Below, piece by piece: positions 41,337-49,437 of a stretch of 64,000 nucleotides of DNA (within the stretch, counting starts at the first letter, position 1; each line of letters starts with the position of its first letter). This DNA comes from Planomicrobium okeanokoites (GTDB taxonomy: Bacteria; Bacillota; Bacilli; Bacillales_A; Planococcaceae). The position numbers were made by a program, and so were the translations under genes. The stretch spans positions 186,001 to 250,000 of the forward strand of contig NZ_QQRS01000002.1 of assembly GCF_003428875.1 (NCBI RefSeq), given 5' to 3'. The notes under the pieces were generated by a model. The model saw only the letters and a program-made list of their open reading frames with translations. It did not search any database and had not been told where the DNA came from.

Positions 41337-42614
41337 ATGGAAGCTCAGCAAAAAAAGATCCTGCTGCTCAGCGGCATCGCCCACATGGTCGATGTCGTCA
41401 AAACAGCCCAGAACATGGGATACTACGTCATCGTCACCGACCGCGACGCCGGATCTCCGGCCAAAAAAGCCGCTGATAAAAGCTATGAAGTCAGCACGGC
41501 CGATATCGACAGGCTCGTGGAAATCGCCCAGGCCGAAAAGATCGATGGCGTCTTCAACGGTTTTGACGACGTCAATACATGGAACGCGCTGGCTCTTTGC
41601 GAGCGTCTCGGCATCCCTTATTACGCCACCTATGAACAGCTGGAAATCTGCTCCAATAAAGACCGCTTTAAAAATCATTGCCGAAATTTTGATGTGCCCG
41701 TTGTCGAAGAATACAATCTGGACAACGGGCTCACAGAAGAATTGATCGGCAGCCTGCAATTCCCCGTCATCGTCAAACCGGTCGACAGCTATGCCAGCCA
41801 GGGCATTACCGTGTGCTACGGACCGAAAGACGTAAAAGCAGGTTATGCCAAAGCACTGGAGTATTCGAAATCCGAAACGGCGATCATCGAGCCGTTCATT
41901 GATACCCCGTATGGTTTAATGATGTACTATACCGCCTATCAGGGGGATATTGTCTTGTCAGCCGTGACGGACCGCCATGTCCATAAGCATTTTGCCGAAC
42001 ATCCGCCGCTGCCGATCGCTGTCATGTTCCCTTCCCGCCACCGCGAACAATATCTCGCGGATGTCGATCCGCAGGTGCGTGCCATGCTGCGCGGCATGGG
42101 CATCCAAAACGGTGTGCTCCTGATTCAGGCGCTATACGATAATGGCCGCTTCTATCTTTATGAAATGGGCTTCCGCATCAGCGGTTCACAGCATTACAAT
42201 ATCATCGAAAAGCAGACCGGCATCAACCTGCTCGAAATGATGCTGGACCTTTCCGTCGGCAAGGACATCAGCAAATACGATACCCGCCATTTCGACGACA
42301 GCTATATCCCGCATCCTTCCTGCAACCTGCCGATCCTGATGCACAGCGGGACCATCGCGGACATCCGCGGCATGGAAGAGATTCTGGCCATGCCGGAAAT
42401 CCTGACCGCTGTCGTCAACCGTAAAGCGGGCGACACGGTTGCGCCTTCAGGTTCCTATGCACAGATGTTCGGCCGATTCACCATTGTCGCCGATTCTTCC
42501 ACCGAACTGAACCGGGCCATCGATGCCATCTATGACACACTCGAAATCCGCTCCACTGAAGGTGAGGAGATGCTGCTGGTCCGTTTCCATCCGGAAGAAA
42601 TTCTCAAAGCCTGA
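41337..42614 (+). CDS. ATP-grasp domain protein
   Basis: A 425-residue ATP-grasp ligase. It opens with a nucleotide-binding-like KKILLLSGIAHMVDVVKTAQ, then has the ATP-grasp segments FPVIVKPVDSYASQGI and FYLYEMGFRISGSQHYNI. The family joins a carboxylate to an amine or thiol, with substrates from amino acids to peptidoglycan or capsule precursors. The acceptor here cannot be identified. ATG 41337 is preceded by AAGGGGGA; an upstream in-frame ATG at 41250 lacks such a site. It stands alone between terminators. Confidence 0.85.
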   Translation: MEAQQKKILLLSGIAHMVDVVKTAQNMGYYVIVTDRDAGSPAKKAADKSYEVSTADIDRLVEIAQAEKIDGVFNGFDDVNTWNALALCERLGIPYYATYEQLEICSNKDRFKNHCRNFDVPVVEEYNLDNGLTEELIGSLQFPVIVKPVDSYASQGITVCYGPKDVKAGYAKALEYSKSETAIIEPFIDTPYGLMMYYTAYQGDIVLSAVTDRHVHKHFAEHPPLPIAVMFPSRHREQYLADVDPQVRAMLRGMGIQNGVLLIQALYDNGRFYLYEMGFRISGSQHYNIIEKQTGINLLEMMLDLSVGKDISKYDTRHFDDSYIPHPSCNLPILMHSGTIADIRGMEEILAMPEILTAVVNRKAGDTVAPSGSYAQMFGRFTIVADSSTELNRAIDAIYDTLEIRSTEGEEMLLVRFHPEEILKA

Positions 42615-42635
42615 AGGGTTTTAAATCGCTCAACC

Positions 42636-42680
42636 AATAAAGACCTTCCCCATTCATCAGAATGCAGGAAGGTCTTTATT
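42636..42680. terminator. Bidirectional terminator
   Basis: AATAAAGACCTTCC pairs perfectly with GGAAGGTCTTTATT across a 17-nt loop, between convergent genes. Confidence 0.88.
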
Positions 42681-42692
42681 GATATCAGTCAT

Positions 42693-44972
42693 TCAGCGGA
42701 CAATGCCATGTTCGAGTTCTTCCGCCAGCATTCCGGGAATTTGCATCAGTCCCTCGAAATCTTCCGGCGCGACCGGCTTCGAAAACAGGTAACCCTGGCC
42801 GATCGTGCAGCCGTGTTCGATGAGGACGTTCATCTGGTTTTCGGATTCGATTCCTTCCGCGACCAGCGTCATGTCCAGGTTGAGGCCTAGATCGATGATG
42901 GCTTTTACCATCGGATTCAACTCGTCAATGTCCAGTTCATCCACGAATGATTTGTCGATTTTCAAGGTATCGATCGGCAATTTCTGCAGGACATGCAAAG
43001 ACGAATAGCCGGTCCCGAAATCGTCAATGGATATTTTGATGCCCATCTGCTGCAGGCTTACAAGAATCTTTTTGCTTTCCTTGATGTTCTGCATGATGCT
43101 CTCGGTGATTTCCAGCTCCAGATAGCGGGTATCAAGCCCCGTTTTACCCAAAATCCGCTCGACCGTTTCAAGGAATTTGCCATGCTTGAACTGCAGCACC
43201 GATACGTTGACCGAAATGTTCAGGGGCGGATAACCCGCGTCCTGCCATTGCTTGTTCTGGCGGCACGCTTCTTCGAGCACCCATTCCCCGATGGCAACAA
43301 TCTGCCCGGTTTCTTCAGCCACCGGTATGAATTCAACAGGTGATACCCAGCCAAGGTCCGGATGCCGCCAACGCAGCAAGGCTTCCATACCGATGATTTT
43401 CCGTGTGCCGAGCACGACTTTCGGCTGGTAATAAAGGATAAATTGATCTCTTTGGATGGCTTTCTTCAAAGCATTTTCAATCGTCATTTTGCGTGATTTC
43501 TCCTGGCTCAGCTCTGCATTGAAAAAACTGTAGCCATTCTTGCCTTTTTCTTTCGACACATACATTGCCGCGTCCGCATTTTTCATCAAATCTTCCGGCG
43601 TATAGCCATGCTCCGGATATTTGCTGATGCCGATGCTCGGCGTGATGTTGATCTGATATTCATCCACATCGAGTGATTCATTGAAATTGTCCAGGAGTTT
43701 ATTGGCGACAGCTTCACATTTTTCATCGGTTGCATCCAGAACGACAATGATGAACTCGTCTCCTCCGAGGCGGTACAGCAGCATATCGGGGTCCAGCGCC
43801 GCCTGCAGCCGTTCAGCCGTTTTGACGAGCACCAAATCCCCGATGTGGTGGCCCATCGTATCGTTCACCACTTTAAACTGGTCTAGGTCAATCAGCAGCA
43901 GCGCCATCTGTTTGGTCGGATAATCCGCAAGGAAATGCTCGATTTCCTCATTGAAACTGCTTCGGTTGCGTAAATCCGTCAGCTGATCATGATATGCCAG
44001 ATACCTGTATTGCTCCACCAACTGGCGATTTCTCAACAGCACCTGCAGCTGGCGGCCGAGCACCATAATGAAGATGATCAGCAAACCGCTGCTGAGCCCG
44101 TTGAAGTCAAACTGATAACTATGCATGACCAGCATCAGCAGAATCAGGATGCTTACATACGGAAAAGCGGTTCCTTTATCGTTCGCTGTACTTTTCAGCT
44201 TCCATAATTCATTTCTCTTATCGGATTTGGAGTAATAGCCCGAAAAGCCGAACAGCAGCACTGACAGCAGCCAGAGCAGGTCTACCAGATGCCCCGGCTG
44301 GTAACTTTCTTTGTAGGATACATAGACATAAAGAAAATCAGCAGCAATCTGAATAAAAAATCCAATCAGCAAAAACAGCAGCACTTCCTGTTGTTTATTC
44401 TTCCGGATCAGATAGTACAGAATGCTGACCACCAATAAAATGGTGATGTCTGCTACCGGATAAATGATGGCGGTCATCGTGATCAGCCAGGATTCTCCGG
44501 ACAATTCCAGCACCGGATTGATGAGGTAATGAAAGCTGATCGAAGCGACGGTGATGATGAAAACCGCGATATTAAACAGATAGGAGTTTTCGCTGAACTC
44601 ATTGCTCAATTCGCGGGTTTTGAAAATCAGTGCCACGAGGAAAATCAGATAGGAACTGAGCCACACGACAGAAGAAAGAATCGTTGAATTCTCCGTCCCT
44701 TGGCTGAACTGAAGAATCAGCCAGATCCAGTTGCCGGCTGTGTACAGAATCAGCGCCAGCTGCAACAGCAGCCAAAAAGATTTATGTCTGGCCTCGGCAC
44801 TGCGGTAAGCCTGGTACAGCCAGATGAAACTGAGTGTCCCGGCGAGAATTTGCAGCACATTGGTCCCCGTTGTCACCAGCCACGGGTCTCCCTGAAATGT
44901 CAGTGTCCAGCTATAGAATAAGGCGATTGCCAATGAAAGTATTGTAATGGGAAAAAGCATCTGCTTTAACAA
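42693..44972 (-). CDS. Multi-pass membrane GGDEF-EAL protein
   Basis: A 759-residue c-di-GMP protein. About nine hydrophobic segments fill the first 310 residues, a membrane sensor unlike the CHASE4-like one at 17.4 kb. The GGDEF domain is intact (YRLGGDEFIIVV), as is the EAL domain (EALLRWRHPDLG, DDFGTGYSSL, KIDKSF, EGIES). Dual activity is possible. The ligand sensed is unknown. It is monocistronic; the 340 bp upstream contains its promoter. Confidence 0.92.
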   Translation of the reverse strand: MLKQMLFPITILSLAIALFYSWTLTFQGDPWLVTTGTNVLQILAGTLSFIWLYQAYRSAEARHKSFWLLLQLALILYTAGNWIWLILQFSQGTENSTILSSVVWLSSYLIFLVALIFKTRELSNEFSENSYLFNIAVFIITVASISFHYLINPVLELSGESWLITMTAIIYPVADITILLVVSILYYLIRKNKQQEVLLFLLIGFFIQIAADFLYVYVSYKESYQPGHLVDLLWLLSVLLFGFSGYYSKSDKRNELWKLKSTANDKGTAFPYVSILILLMLVMHSYQFDFNGLSSGLLIIFIMVLGRQLQVLLRNRQLVEQYRYLAYHDQLTDLRNRSSFNEEIEHFLADYPTKQMALLLIDLDQFKVVNDTMGHHIGDLVLVKTAERLQAALDPDMLLYRLGGDEFIIVVLDATDEKCEAVANKLLDNFNESLDVDEYQINITPSIGISKYPEHGYTPEDLMKNADAAMYVSKEKGKNGYSFFNAELSQEKSRKMTIENALKKAIQRDQFILYYQPKVVLGTRKIIGMEALLRWRHPDLGWVSPVEFIPVAEETGQIVAIGEWVLEEACRQNKQWQDAGYPPLNISVNVSVLQFKHGKFLETVERILGKTGLDTRYLELEITESIMQNIKESKKILVSLQQMGIKISIDDFGTGYSSLHVLQKLPIDTLKIDKSFVDELDIDELNPMVKAIIDLGLNLDMTLVAEGIESENQMNVLIEHGCTIGQGYLFSKPVAPEDFEGLMQIPGMLAEELEHGIVR

Positions 44973-45312
44973 GGTTGTTCCCCCTAGGTGTCAGAAATTG
45001 AATGAACTGCAGACTCCGCTTAGCCAAATATGATTTCACCTGCGGAAGTGAAATTACAGCAATAACTTAGTAAAAACAGTATAACCGTTATTATGACAAA
45101 AACATAGAACTTTTATCACATTTACAATATAAGGGATTAAAGCCTAAGGACCTACTCATTTCGAGAAACGAAGAGTCGGAATCCCCCCTCATCGTTTATG
45201 CAAAAAGACGTCCTTATCCTCCTTTATCGGCAAATCTCCGTAAAAATTGACTTCTTTTTTCGACATTGCTACGGTCAATATAAGCTTTTAGCGCAAAAAA
45301 CGAGGTGAAGAA
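44973..45312. other. Non-coding stretch between divergent genes
   Basis: About 340 bp. A hairpin TTTCAC/GTGAAA (45036-45055 region) and several AT-rich promoter-like patches (TTGACT near 45248) are visible, but no clear riboswitch, repeat array or small gene. Promoters for both flanking genes must lie here. Confidence 0.55.
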
Positions 45313-45924
45313 ATGATTTTCTTACTCATCTGGCTGCTTCTGATCGGGTACGCTGTCTACATAGCTCCCGGCACAGGCGCCAACAACCCGATTTTCCCTG
45401 AACTATTCAACGGCAATATCGGCGACATCGATCCGCTCGTCTTTGCCGTATTCAATTCGCTCGGCATTTTCCCCATGGTCTTTCTGACGATTCTTTTGCT
45501 CAACGACAAACAGCGCTGGCCGGCGTGGCCGTTCGCCCTGCTGTCATTCGGCATCGGCGCCTTTGCGCTGCTCCCATATTACGCATTCGGCATCAAGAAA
45601 TCCGACAAGAAACTGCGTACGCCGCGCTGGCTCGTCCGCTTCCTCCGCTCCCGCTTCTGGCTCATCGCCCTCATCATCATGTGGGTTGGCAATTGGCTGA
45701 CGCTGCTGCAGGGATTCTCGTTCGCCGATTACGTCGATTATTTCTTCGCCTCGAGTCTCGTGTCGGTCATGACCGTCGACTGGTTCGTGCTGTACGGCCT
45801 GTCCATCTACACCGTCCACCGCTTTTATCCGGACGCCCGCTCCAAAGGATTGGCCTGGGTGCCAATTATCGGGCCGGTGCTGGTGCTATTAGTGAACAGG
45901 AATCTGACTGGCAATAAAAACTAG
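45313..45924 (+). CDS. Polytopic membrane protein, unknown function
   Basis: A 203-residue membrane protein with about five hydrophobic segments, including MIFLLIWLLLIGYAVYI at the N-terminus, FPMVFLTILLL, FWLIALIIMWVGNWLTLL and WVPIIGPVLVLLV at the end. There is a basic cytoplasmic loop (KKSDKKLRTPRWLVRFLRSR). I do not recognise the family. ATG 45313 follows GAGGTGAAGAA. Base composition is clearly more GC-rich than the flanking non-coding DNA, as expected of a coding region. It stands alone before a terminator. Confidence 0.85.
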   Translation: MIFLLIWLLLIGYAVYIAPGTGANNPIFPELFNGNIGDIDPLVFAVFNSLGIFPMVFLTILLLNDKQRWPAWPFALLSFGIGAFALLPYYAFGIKKSDKKLRTPRWLVRFLRSRFWLIALIIMWVGNWLTLLQGFSFADYVDYFFASSLVSVMTVDWFVLYGLSIYTVHRFYPDARSKGLAWVPIIGPVLVLLVNRNLTGNKN

Positions 45925-45949
45925 CGTTTTGAAATGTTTTCTTCTTTAC

Positions 45950-45985
45950 AAAAAGAGCGCACAGGATTTCTGTGCGCTCTTTTTC
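45950..45985. terminator. Terminator after the membrane protein
   Basis: AAAAAGAGCGCACA pairs with TGTGCGCTCTTTTT. A near-identical hairpin occurs at 46262-46295 across the repeat array. Confidence 0.85.
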
Positions 45986-46113
45986 GCTTTTCGCCCGCGA
46001 AAAGCATGCATTTTGGCTTTTGACCTTTGATTTTAGAATGATATTGAGTGAAATTCTTCTTTTCACCGGTGTTTTGTGCTGTTTTTCCGTTCTCGAATTA
46101 GGGATGCCGGCGG

Positions 46114-46226
46114 ATATCAACGTTCAGCGAAATATATCAACGTTCAGGAGATTATATCAACGTTCAAAAAATTATATCGACGCTCAGGAAATTATATCAA
46201 CGCTCAGAAAAATATATCAACGTTCA
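46114..46226. repeat. Intergenic array, 20-bp period, core ATATCAACGTTCA
   Basis: Six copies of ATATC(A/G)ACG(T/C)TCA start at 46114, 46134, 46154, 46174, 46194 and 46214, exactly 20 bp apart. Spacers are short and A-rich. It lies between two similar terminators and otherwise gene-free sequence (45925-46321). The core differs from the 36771 array mainly by AA for GG. Confidence 0.88.
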
Positions 46227-46261
46227 CCTTAATCAGGGCCCTCACCCATTTTCTCCAAAAC

Positions 46262-46295
46262 AAAAAGAGCACACACCTATATGTGCGCTCTTTTT
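46262..46295. terminator. Terminator of the dehydratase operon
   Basis: AAAAAGAGC(A)CACA pairs with TGTGCGCTCTTTTT; the arms match the hairpin at 45950-45985, so a duplication is likely. Confidence 0.8.
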
Positions 46296-46321
46296 CATCC
46301 GAGTCCCCTTTTATCGTTTCT

Positions 46322-46744
46322 TCATTTATTCGTAAAACTTTGAATCGCCAGCGAAAAAGCCACTTGGCCACTCAGCACCCGTTTCCCGTCCTGATTGACA
46401 GCCGCAACTTCAAAAATCAGCCTGTCGCTTTCCTTCTCTTTCAGCTCCGCCTGCAGCGAAATGACATCACCCAGAAACACCATGCCTTTAAAGCGGATTG
46501 AATAGGTCTCAATAAAACCTTCATCCAAATAAGGGGTGAACAGTTTCGCCAGATTCCCCATCGTCCACATGCCGTGCGCGATGATGCCCGGAAGCCCGGC
46601 GCGCTCCGCTTCCTTGTCAATCGTATGTATGGGATTGAAATCGCCGGAAGCTCCGGCATACTTAATAAGATCCAGCCGCGAGACGGGCTCCAGCCCAATT
46701 ACAGGCAGCGTTTCCCCTACTTTCATCTGACCGATCCGGCTCAT
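46322..46744 (-). CDS. MaoC-like hot-dog dehydratase, catalytic half
   Basis: A 140-residue hot-dog protein with the R-hydratase catalytic signature in YAGASGDFNPIHTIDKEAERAGLPGIIAHGMWTMG split here over residues 29-62 (Asp and His of DFNPIH). It should hydrate or dehydrate (R)-3-hydroxyacyl thioesters. It is translationally coupled by an ATGA overlap to an upstream N-terminal MaoC-type partner, and a FabG-like reductase precedes both. This split pair resembles heterodimeric dehydratases such as mycobacterial HadAB. The pathway (fatty acid, PHA or a degradation route) is open. Confidence 0.87.
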   Translation of the reverse strand: MSRIGQMKVGETLPVIGLEPVSRLDLIKYAGASGDFNPIHTIDKEAERAGLPGIIAHGMWTMGNLAKLFTPYLDEGFIETYSIRFKGMVFLGDVISLQAELKEKESDRLIFEVAAVNQDGKRVLSGQVAFSLAIQSFTNK

Positions 46745-47190
46745 TTCCCCATCTCCTTCCGCGCAGCTTCATTGATGATGATCACACGTTCTTCCGAAAA
46801 GAGCAGCTCCCCCTCTTTGTCTTCCCCGTAAAGAACGACAATGAGAAAACCCATCTTCCCGAAACTGCCGGTCCGCTCATAATAATCTTTCACTTCGATC
46901 CAGCAATAGATTTCTTCACCTACATAAAGCGGACGCGTATAGACATATTTCTGCTCGCCGTGGATCAGCCCTTTCGAAGGCAAGTCGAGTCCCGGAATCG
47001 ACCCGCTGTCGAAAGTGACCGGGAACGTCGGCGGCGCAATGTTTCTGCCGTAGACTGACTGTTTTCCCGCTTCTTCATCTGTGAACAGCGGCGAAGCTTC
47101 CCCTATCGCTTCCGCAAACTTTTTGACCGCACCGCGTTCAATCACATTTTTCATTTTCTCAGACCGTCTGCCAATCATCTCTTTCAGCAT
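46741..47190 (-). CDS. MaoC-like N-terminal dehydratase partner (HadA/FAS1-type)
   Basis: A 149-residue hot-dog protein of the MaoC N-terminal type, with GEASPLFTDEEAG and IAPPTFPVTFDSG as the substrate-tunnel segments but without the full catalytic DxNPIH. It is expected to pair with the downstream half, giving a split hydratase. ATG 47190 is chosen because GAAAGGAG lies nine bases before it. The stop overlaps the next start by 4 bp. The FabG-like gene ends 16 bp upstream. Confidence 0.85.
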   Translation of the reverse strand: MLKEMIGRRSEKMKNVIERGAVKKFAEAIGEASPLFTDEEAGKQSVYGRNIAPPTFPVTFDSGSIPGLDLPSKGLIHGEQKYVYTRPLYVGEEIYCWIEVKDYYERTGSFGKMGFLIVVLYGEDKEGELLFSEERVIIINEAARKEMGK

Positions 47191-47206
47191 CCGCGCATCT
47201 CCTTTC

Positions 47207-47971
47207 TCAGTCCTTTGGTCCGCCAGCGACATACAAGACCTGGCCGGATACAAATGAAGAACGTTCATCCGCGAAAAATGCTACGGCGTTCGCGATGTCT
47301 TCCGGCTTGCCACTTCTGCCGACAGGAATCATCGCCACGTTCGCTTCGACAAAGCCGTCAAACGGCACACCCATACGCTCCGCCGTCGCTTTTGTCATAT
47401 CCGTTTCAATGAAGCCCGGCGCCACCGCATTGGACGTTACCCCGAACTTGCCGAGTTCAATCGCCAGCGTCTTCGTGAAGCCCTGCAGCCCCGCTTTGGC
47501 TGTCGCGTAATTCGCCTGCCCGCGGTTGCCAAGTGCCGAAGTGGACGAAATATTGATGATTCTGCCGTATTTCTGATCGATCATGTATTTCTGCGCTGCA
47601 CGTGTCGCATAAAACGCGCCTTTCAAATGCACGTCCATGACCGTCAGCCAGTCTTCATCCGTCATCTTAAACAGCATATTATCCCGGATGACGCCTGCAT
47701 TATTCACAAGGATGTCGATGGAGCCGAAATGCTCATTCACTTCCGCCACCGCACCTTCCACCTGCTCTTTTTCCGTGACACTCGCCACTTTCGCATAAAC
47801 GGAATAGCCTTTTGCCTCCAGCTCCTCTTTCGCCGCGGCCAGCGCTTCTTCGTTGATATCGATGATCGCGACATTCGCCCCTTCTTCCGCAAAGCGTTCG
47901 GCGATCTGCCTGCCGATCCCTCTGCTCCCTCCTGTCACCAATGCTGTACGTCCTTCAAAATTCTTCGTCAT
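47207..47971 (-). CDS. SDR-family 3-oxoacyl-ACP/CoA reductase (FabG/PhaB-like)
   Basis: A 254-residue short-chain dehydrogenase. The cofactor motif TGGSRGIGRQIA, the NNAGVIRD segment, the catalytic Ser in INISSTSALG and the YATAKAG Tyr-Lys pair are intact. It reduces 3-ketoacyl thioesters with NAD(P)H. First in an operon with a split MaoC dehydratase, so reductase and dehydratase probably act in sequence on one acyl chain. ATG 47971 follows GAGGGG; the longer frame to 48007 lacks a site. No thiolase or synthase is in view. Confidence 0.92.
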   Translation of the reverse strand: MTKNFEGRTALVTGGSRGIGRQIAERFAEEGANVAIIDINEEALAAAKEELEAKGYSVYAKVASVTEKEQVEGAVAEVNEHFGSIDILVNNAGVIRDNMLFKMTDEDWLTVMDVHLKGAFYATRAAQKYMIDQKYGRIINISSTSALGNRGQANYATAKAGLQGFTKTLAIELGKFGVTSNAVAPGFIETDMTKATAERMGVPFDGFVEANVAMIPVGRSGKPEDIANAVAFFADERSSFVSGQVLYVAGGPKD

Positions 47972-48160
47972 GCCGATTCCCCTCTCTGTGTAAATAAAAC
48001 CATTCATTATCTGTTTAATTTTTCTGACAATTAATTACTTTTTCAATATACAGGAAGCGTTTGGGCCAGTCAATTAGGCACCCAGCCCGGCGCCCAATCA
48101 AAAAAGAACTGCCTGACAGGCAGCCTCCAAATTACACAGCTATCCAGTTTGCCTTCCCGC

Positions 48161-48526
48161 TCAATCGATCAGCGTAACCCCCACAATCTCATCCAGACTC
48201 AACCGCTCCATCCCGAACGGACTCTCATAAACCAGTTCCCGGTGCGCCACATCGATGCGCTCGATGACGCCGCGATGCTTGAACAGCTGCTTTTCCCGCC
48301 AGGTTTCAATCAGCACTTCGCATTTCCGCTTCAACGCGATGTCCAGCTCTTCCTGAATCAGCTGCAGGTCGAATTCATCGAGCTCCGGCCGCTTCACTTC
48401 CTCATCTTCCTTATACCATTCGCGCAGCATCTGGATATGCTCCGGCAGCATCAGCCCCTGCCATTTGATATTTCCCCGGTCCTTGATATCGCCCTGCATC
48501 TTGAATTGATTGTTCATCTTCTTCAT
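48161..48526 (-). CDS. YolD-like protein under a LexA box
   Basis: A 121-residue YolD-like protein (GNIKWQGLMLPEHIQMLREW is the family opening; a Glu-rich helix and a small beta end follow). In B. subtilis yolD sits next to the Y-family polymerase gene uvrX and is SOS-induced; its activity is unclear. Here no polymerase gene is adjacent. ATG 48526 follows AGGGGTGG, and a perfect LexA-type box lies 25 bp upstream, so SOS induction is likely. Confidence 0.88.
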   Translation of the reverse strand: MKKMNNQFKMQGDIKDRGNIKWQGLMLPEHIQMLREWYKEDEEVKRPELDEFDLQLIQEELDIALKRKCEVLIETWREKQLFKHRGVIERIDVAHRELVYESPFGMERLSLDEIVGVTLID

Positions 48527-48550
48527 CAGAACCACCCCTTTCTAAAAATA

Positions 48551-48564
48551 AGAACATTTGTTCT
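48551..48564. promoter_or_regulatory. LexA (DinR) box of the YolD-like gene
   Basis: AGAACATTTGTTCT is a perfect palindrome that fits the Bacillus GAAC-N4-GTTC consensus. Confidence 0.88.
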
Positions 48565-48676
48565 TATTCTATACCACGTATAAGAGGGCGGCAATCCTTT
48601 ATGGCAAATAAAAGCCGGAAACAACTGTCTCAGTGGTTACTCATAACAATTGGCCAATCAGTATGCAAAGAAAGGA

Positions 48677-48705
48677 TTGGCAAGTTCTTCCTCTTTAGCT
48701 ATACT
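48677..48705 (+). promoter_or_regulatory. Promoter of the small membrane protein gene
   Basis: TTGGCA, a 17-bp spacer and TATACT, about 30 bp before ATG 48736. Confidence 0.65.
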
Positions 48706-48735
48706 ATTCAAAATACCTTATTGAACGGAGACACT

Positions 48736-48915
48736 ATGAACAATTTTAAGCGTAAGGCAAAAGATAAAAACAAAAGCAGCAAAGACAATGTGTTTCTTGA
48801 TTGCTTTGCTGAATTCAGCTTTACGCTGGTATTCGAACTGTTGATAAGCATCGTATGGAATATCATCTTATTCATTCCCAGAGTCCTTATTCGAGCTTTG
48901 AGCAATATATTTTAA
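48736..48915 (+). CDS. Small membrane protein (59 residues)
   Basis: A 59-residue protein with a very basic N-terminus (NNFKRKAKDKNKSSKDN) and one or two hydrophobic segments (FSFTLVFELLISIVWNIILF) leading to an amphipathic end. The function is unknown, and similar small proteins are common in Bacillus relatives. ATG 48736 follows GAACGGAG, and a good promoter and a terminator frame it, which supports a real gene despite its size. It stands between two LexA-box genes, though its own promoter has no such box. Confidence 0.75.
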   Translation: MNNFKRKAKDKNKSSKDNVFLDCFAEFSFTLVFELLISIVWNIILFIPRVLIRALSNIF

Positions 48916-48922
48916 CAAGACA

Positions 48923-48955
48923 AAAACCCTTTTCCTGATTACGGAAGAGGGTTTT
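48923..48955. terminator. Bidirectional terminator
   Basis: AAAACCCT...AGGGTTTT with inner TTCC/GGAA pairing, between the small membrane protein gene and the convergent LexA-box gene. Confidence 0.85.
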
Positions 48956-49319
48956 CCACTGGCCCAGTCAACGACAAGTACATACCGATTAATTCTTCGG
49001 TTCGATTGCGTAATTGAAAATGCATATACTTGCGGTGGTCTTCGTAGCCGTTGTAGTAAAACACATACTCTGTAAACAGATCGTCTTTCTTGCCCTTAAG
49101 TATTCGATACTGCTGTCTTTTCATATAAATTCTGGTGGTTCTCAAATCGTTTTCAGCGCATTTTATCGCTTGGTCAACCATCTGCAGGTAAGGACGTTTT
49201 AATTTAAAGGGCATCGTGTCAATCATCTCCCTGTCTTTATGCAAAATGGTGAGAACAAAAGGCAGGTAAATCATATTCTCGAAATGAACGATAAGGTCCT
49301 TCGACATTAAAGGAGTCAT
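48939..49319 (-). CDS. Conserved hypothetical protein under a LexA box
   Basis: A 126-residue, mostly helical protein with a tyrosine/basic-rich middle (IYMKRQQYRILKGKKDD) and MHFQLRNRTEELIGMYL near the end. It resembles small proteins found near yolD/uvrX in Bacillus, but I know no function. The LexA box 19 bp upstream of ATG 49319 and the AGGAGG site support a real SOS-regulated gene. It is not homologous to the YolD-like neighbour at a glance. Confidence 0.8.
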   Translation of the reverse strand: MTPLMSKDLIVHFENMIYLPFVLTILHKDREMIDTMPFKLKRPYLQMVDQAIKCAENDLRTTRIYMKRQQYRILKGKKDDLFTEYVFYYNGYEDHRKYMHFQLRNRTEELIGMYLSLTGPVENPLP

Positions 49320-49337
49320 GTAAACCCTCCTAACATA

Positions 49338-49351
49338 AGAACGTTTGTTCT
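49338..49351. promoter_or_regulatory. LexA (DinR) box
   Basis: AGAACGTTTGTTCT fits GAAC-N4-GTTC, directly upstream of the 48939-49319 gene. Confidence 0.85.
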
Positions 49352-49437
49352 CATTTTATACCATATATGTACAAATGGCAATCCTTTCTGGCAAATAAAA
49401 AAAGCCCCCCAGCTGAAAATGAGCGGCTTTCCATCCT

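Noticed and set aside
44973..45312. c-di-GMP riboswitch between the GGDEF-EAL gene and the membrane protein gene
   Set aside because: The conserved GEMM core bases and paired arms could not be found on either strand.
36765..46226. CRISPR arrays at the periodic repeats
   Set aside because: Units of 20-21 bp with 9-13-bp cores and ~8-10-bp spacers are far too short for CRISPR, and no cas gene is present.
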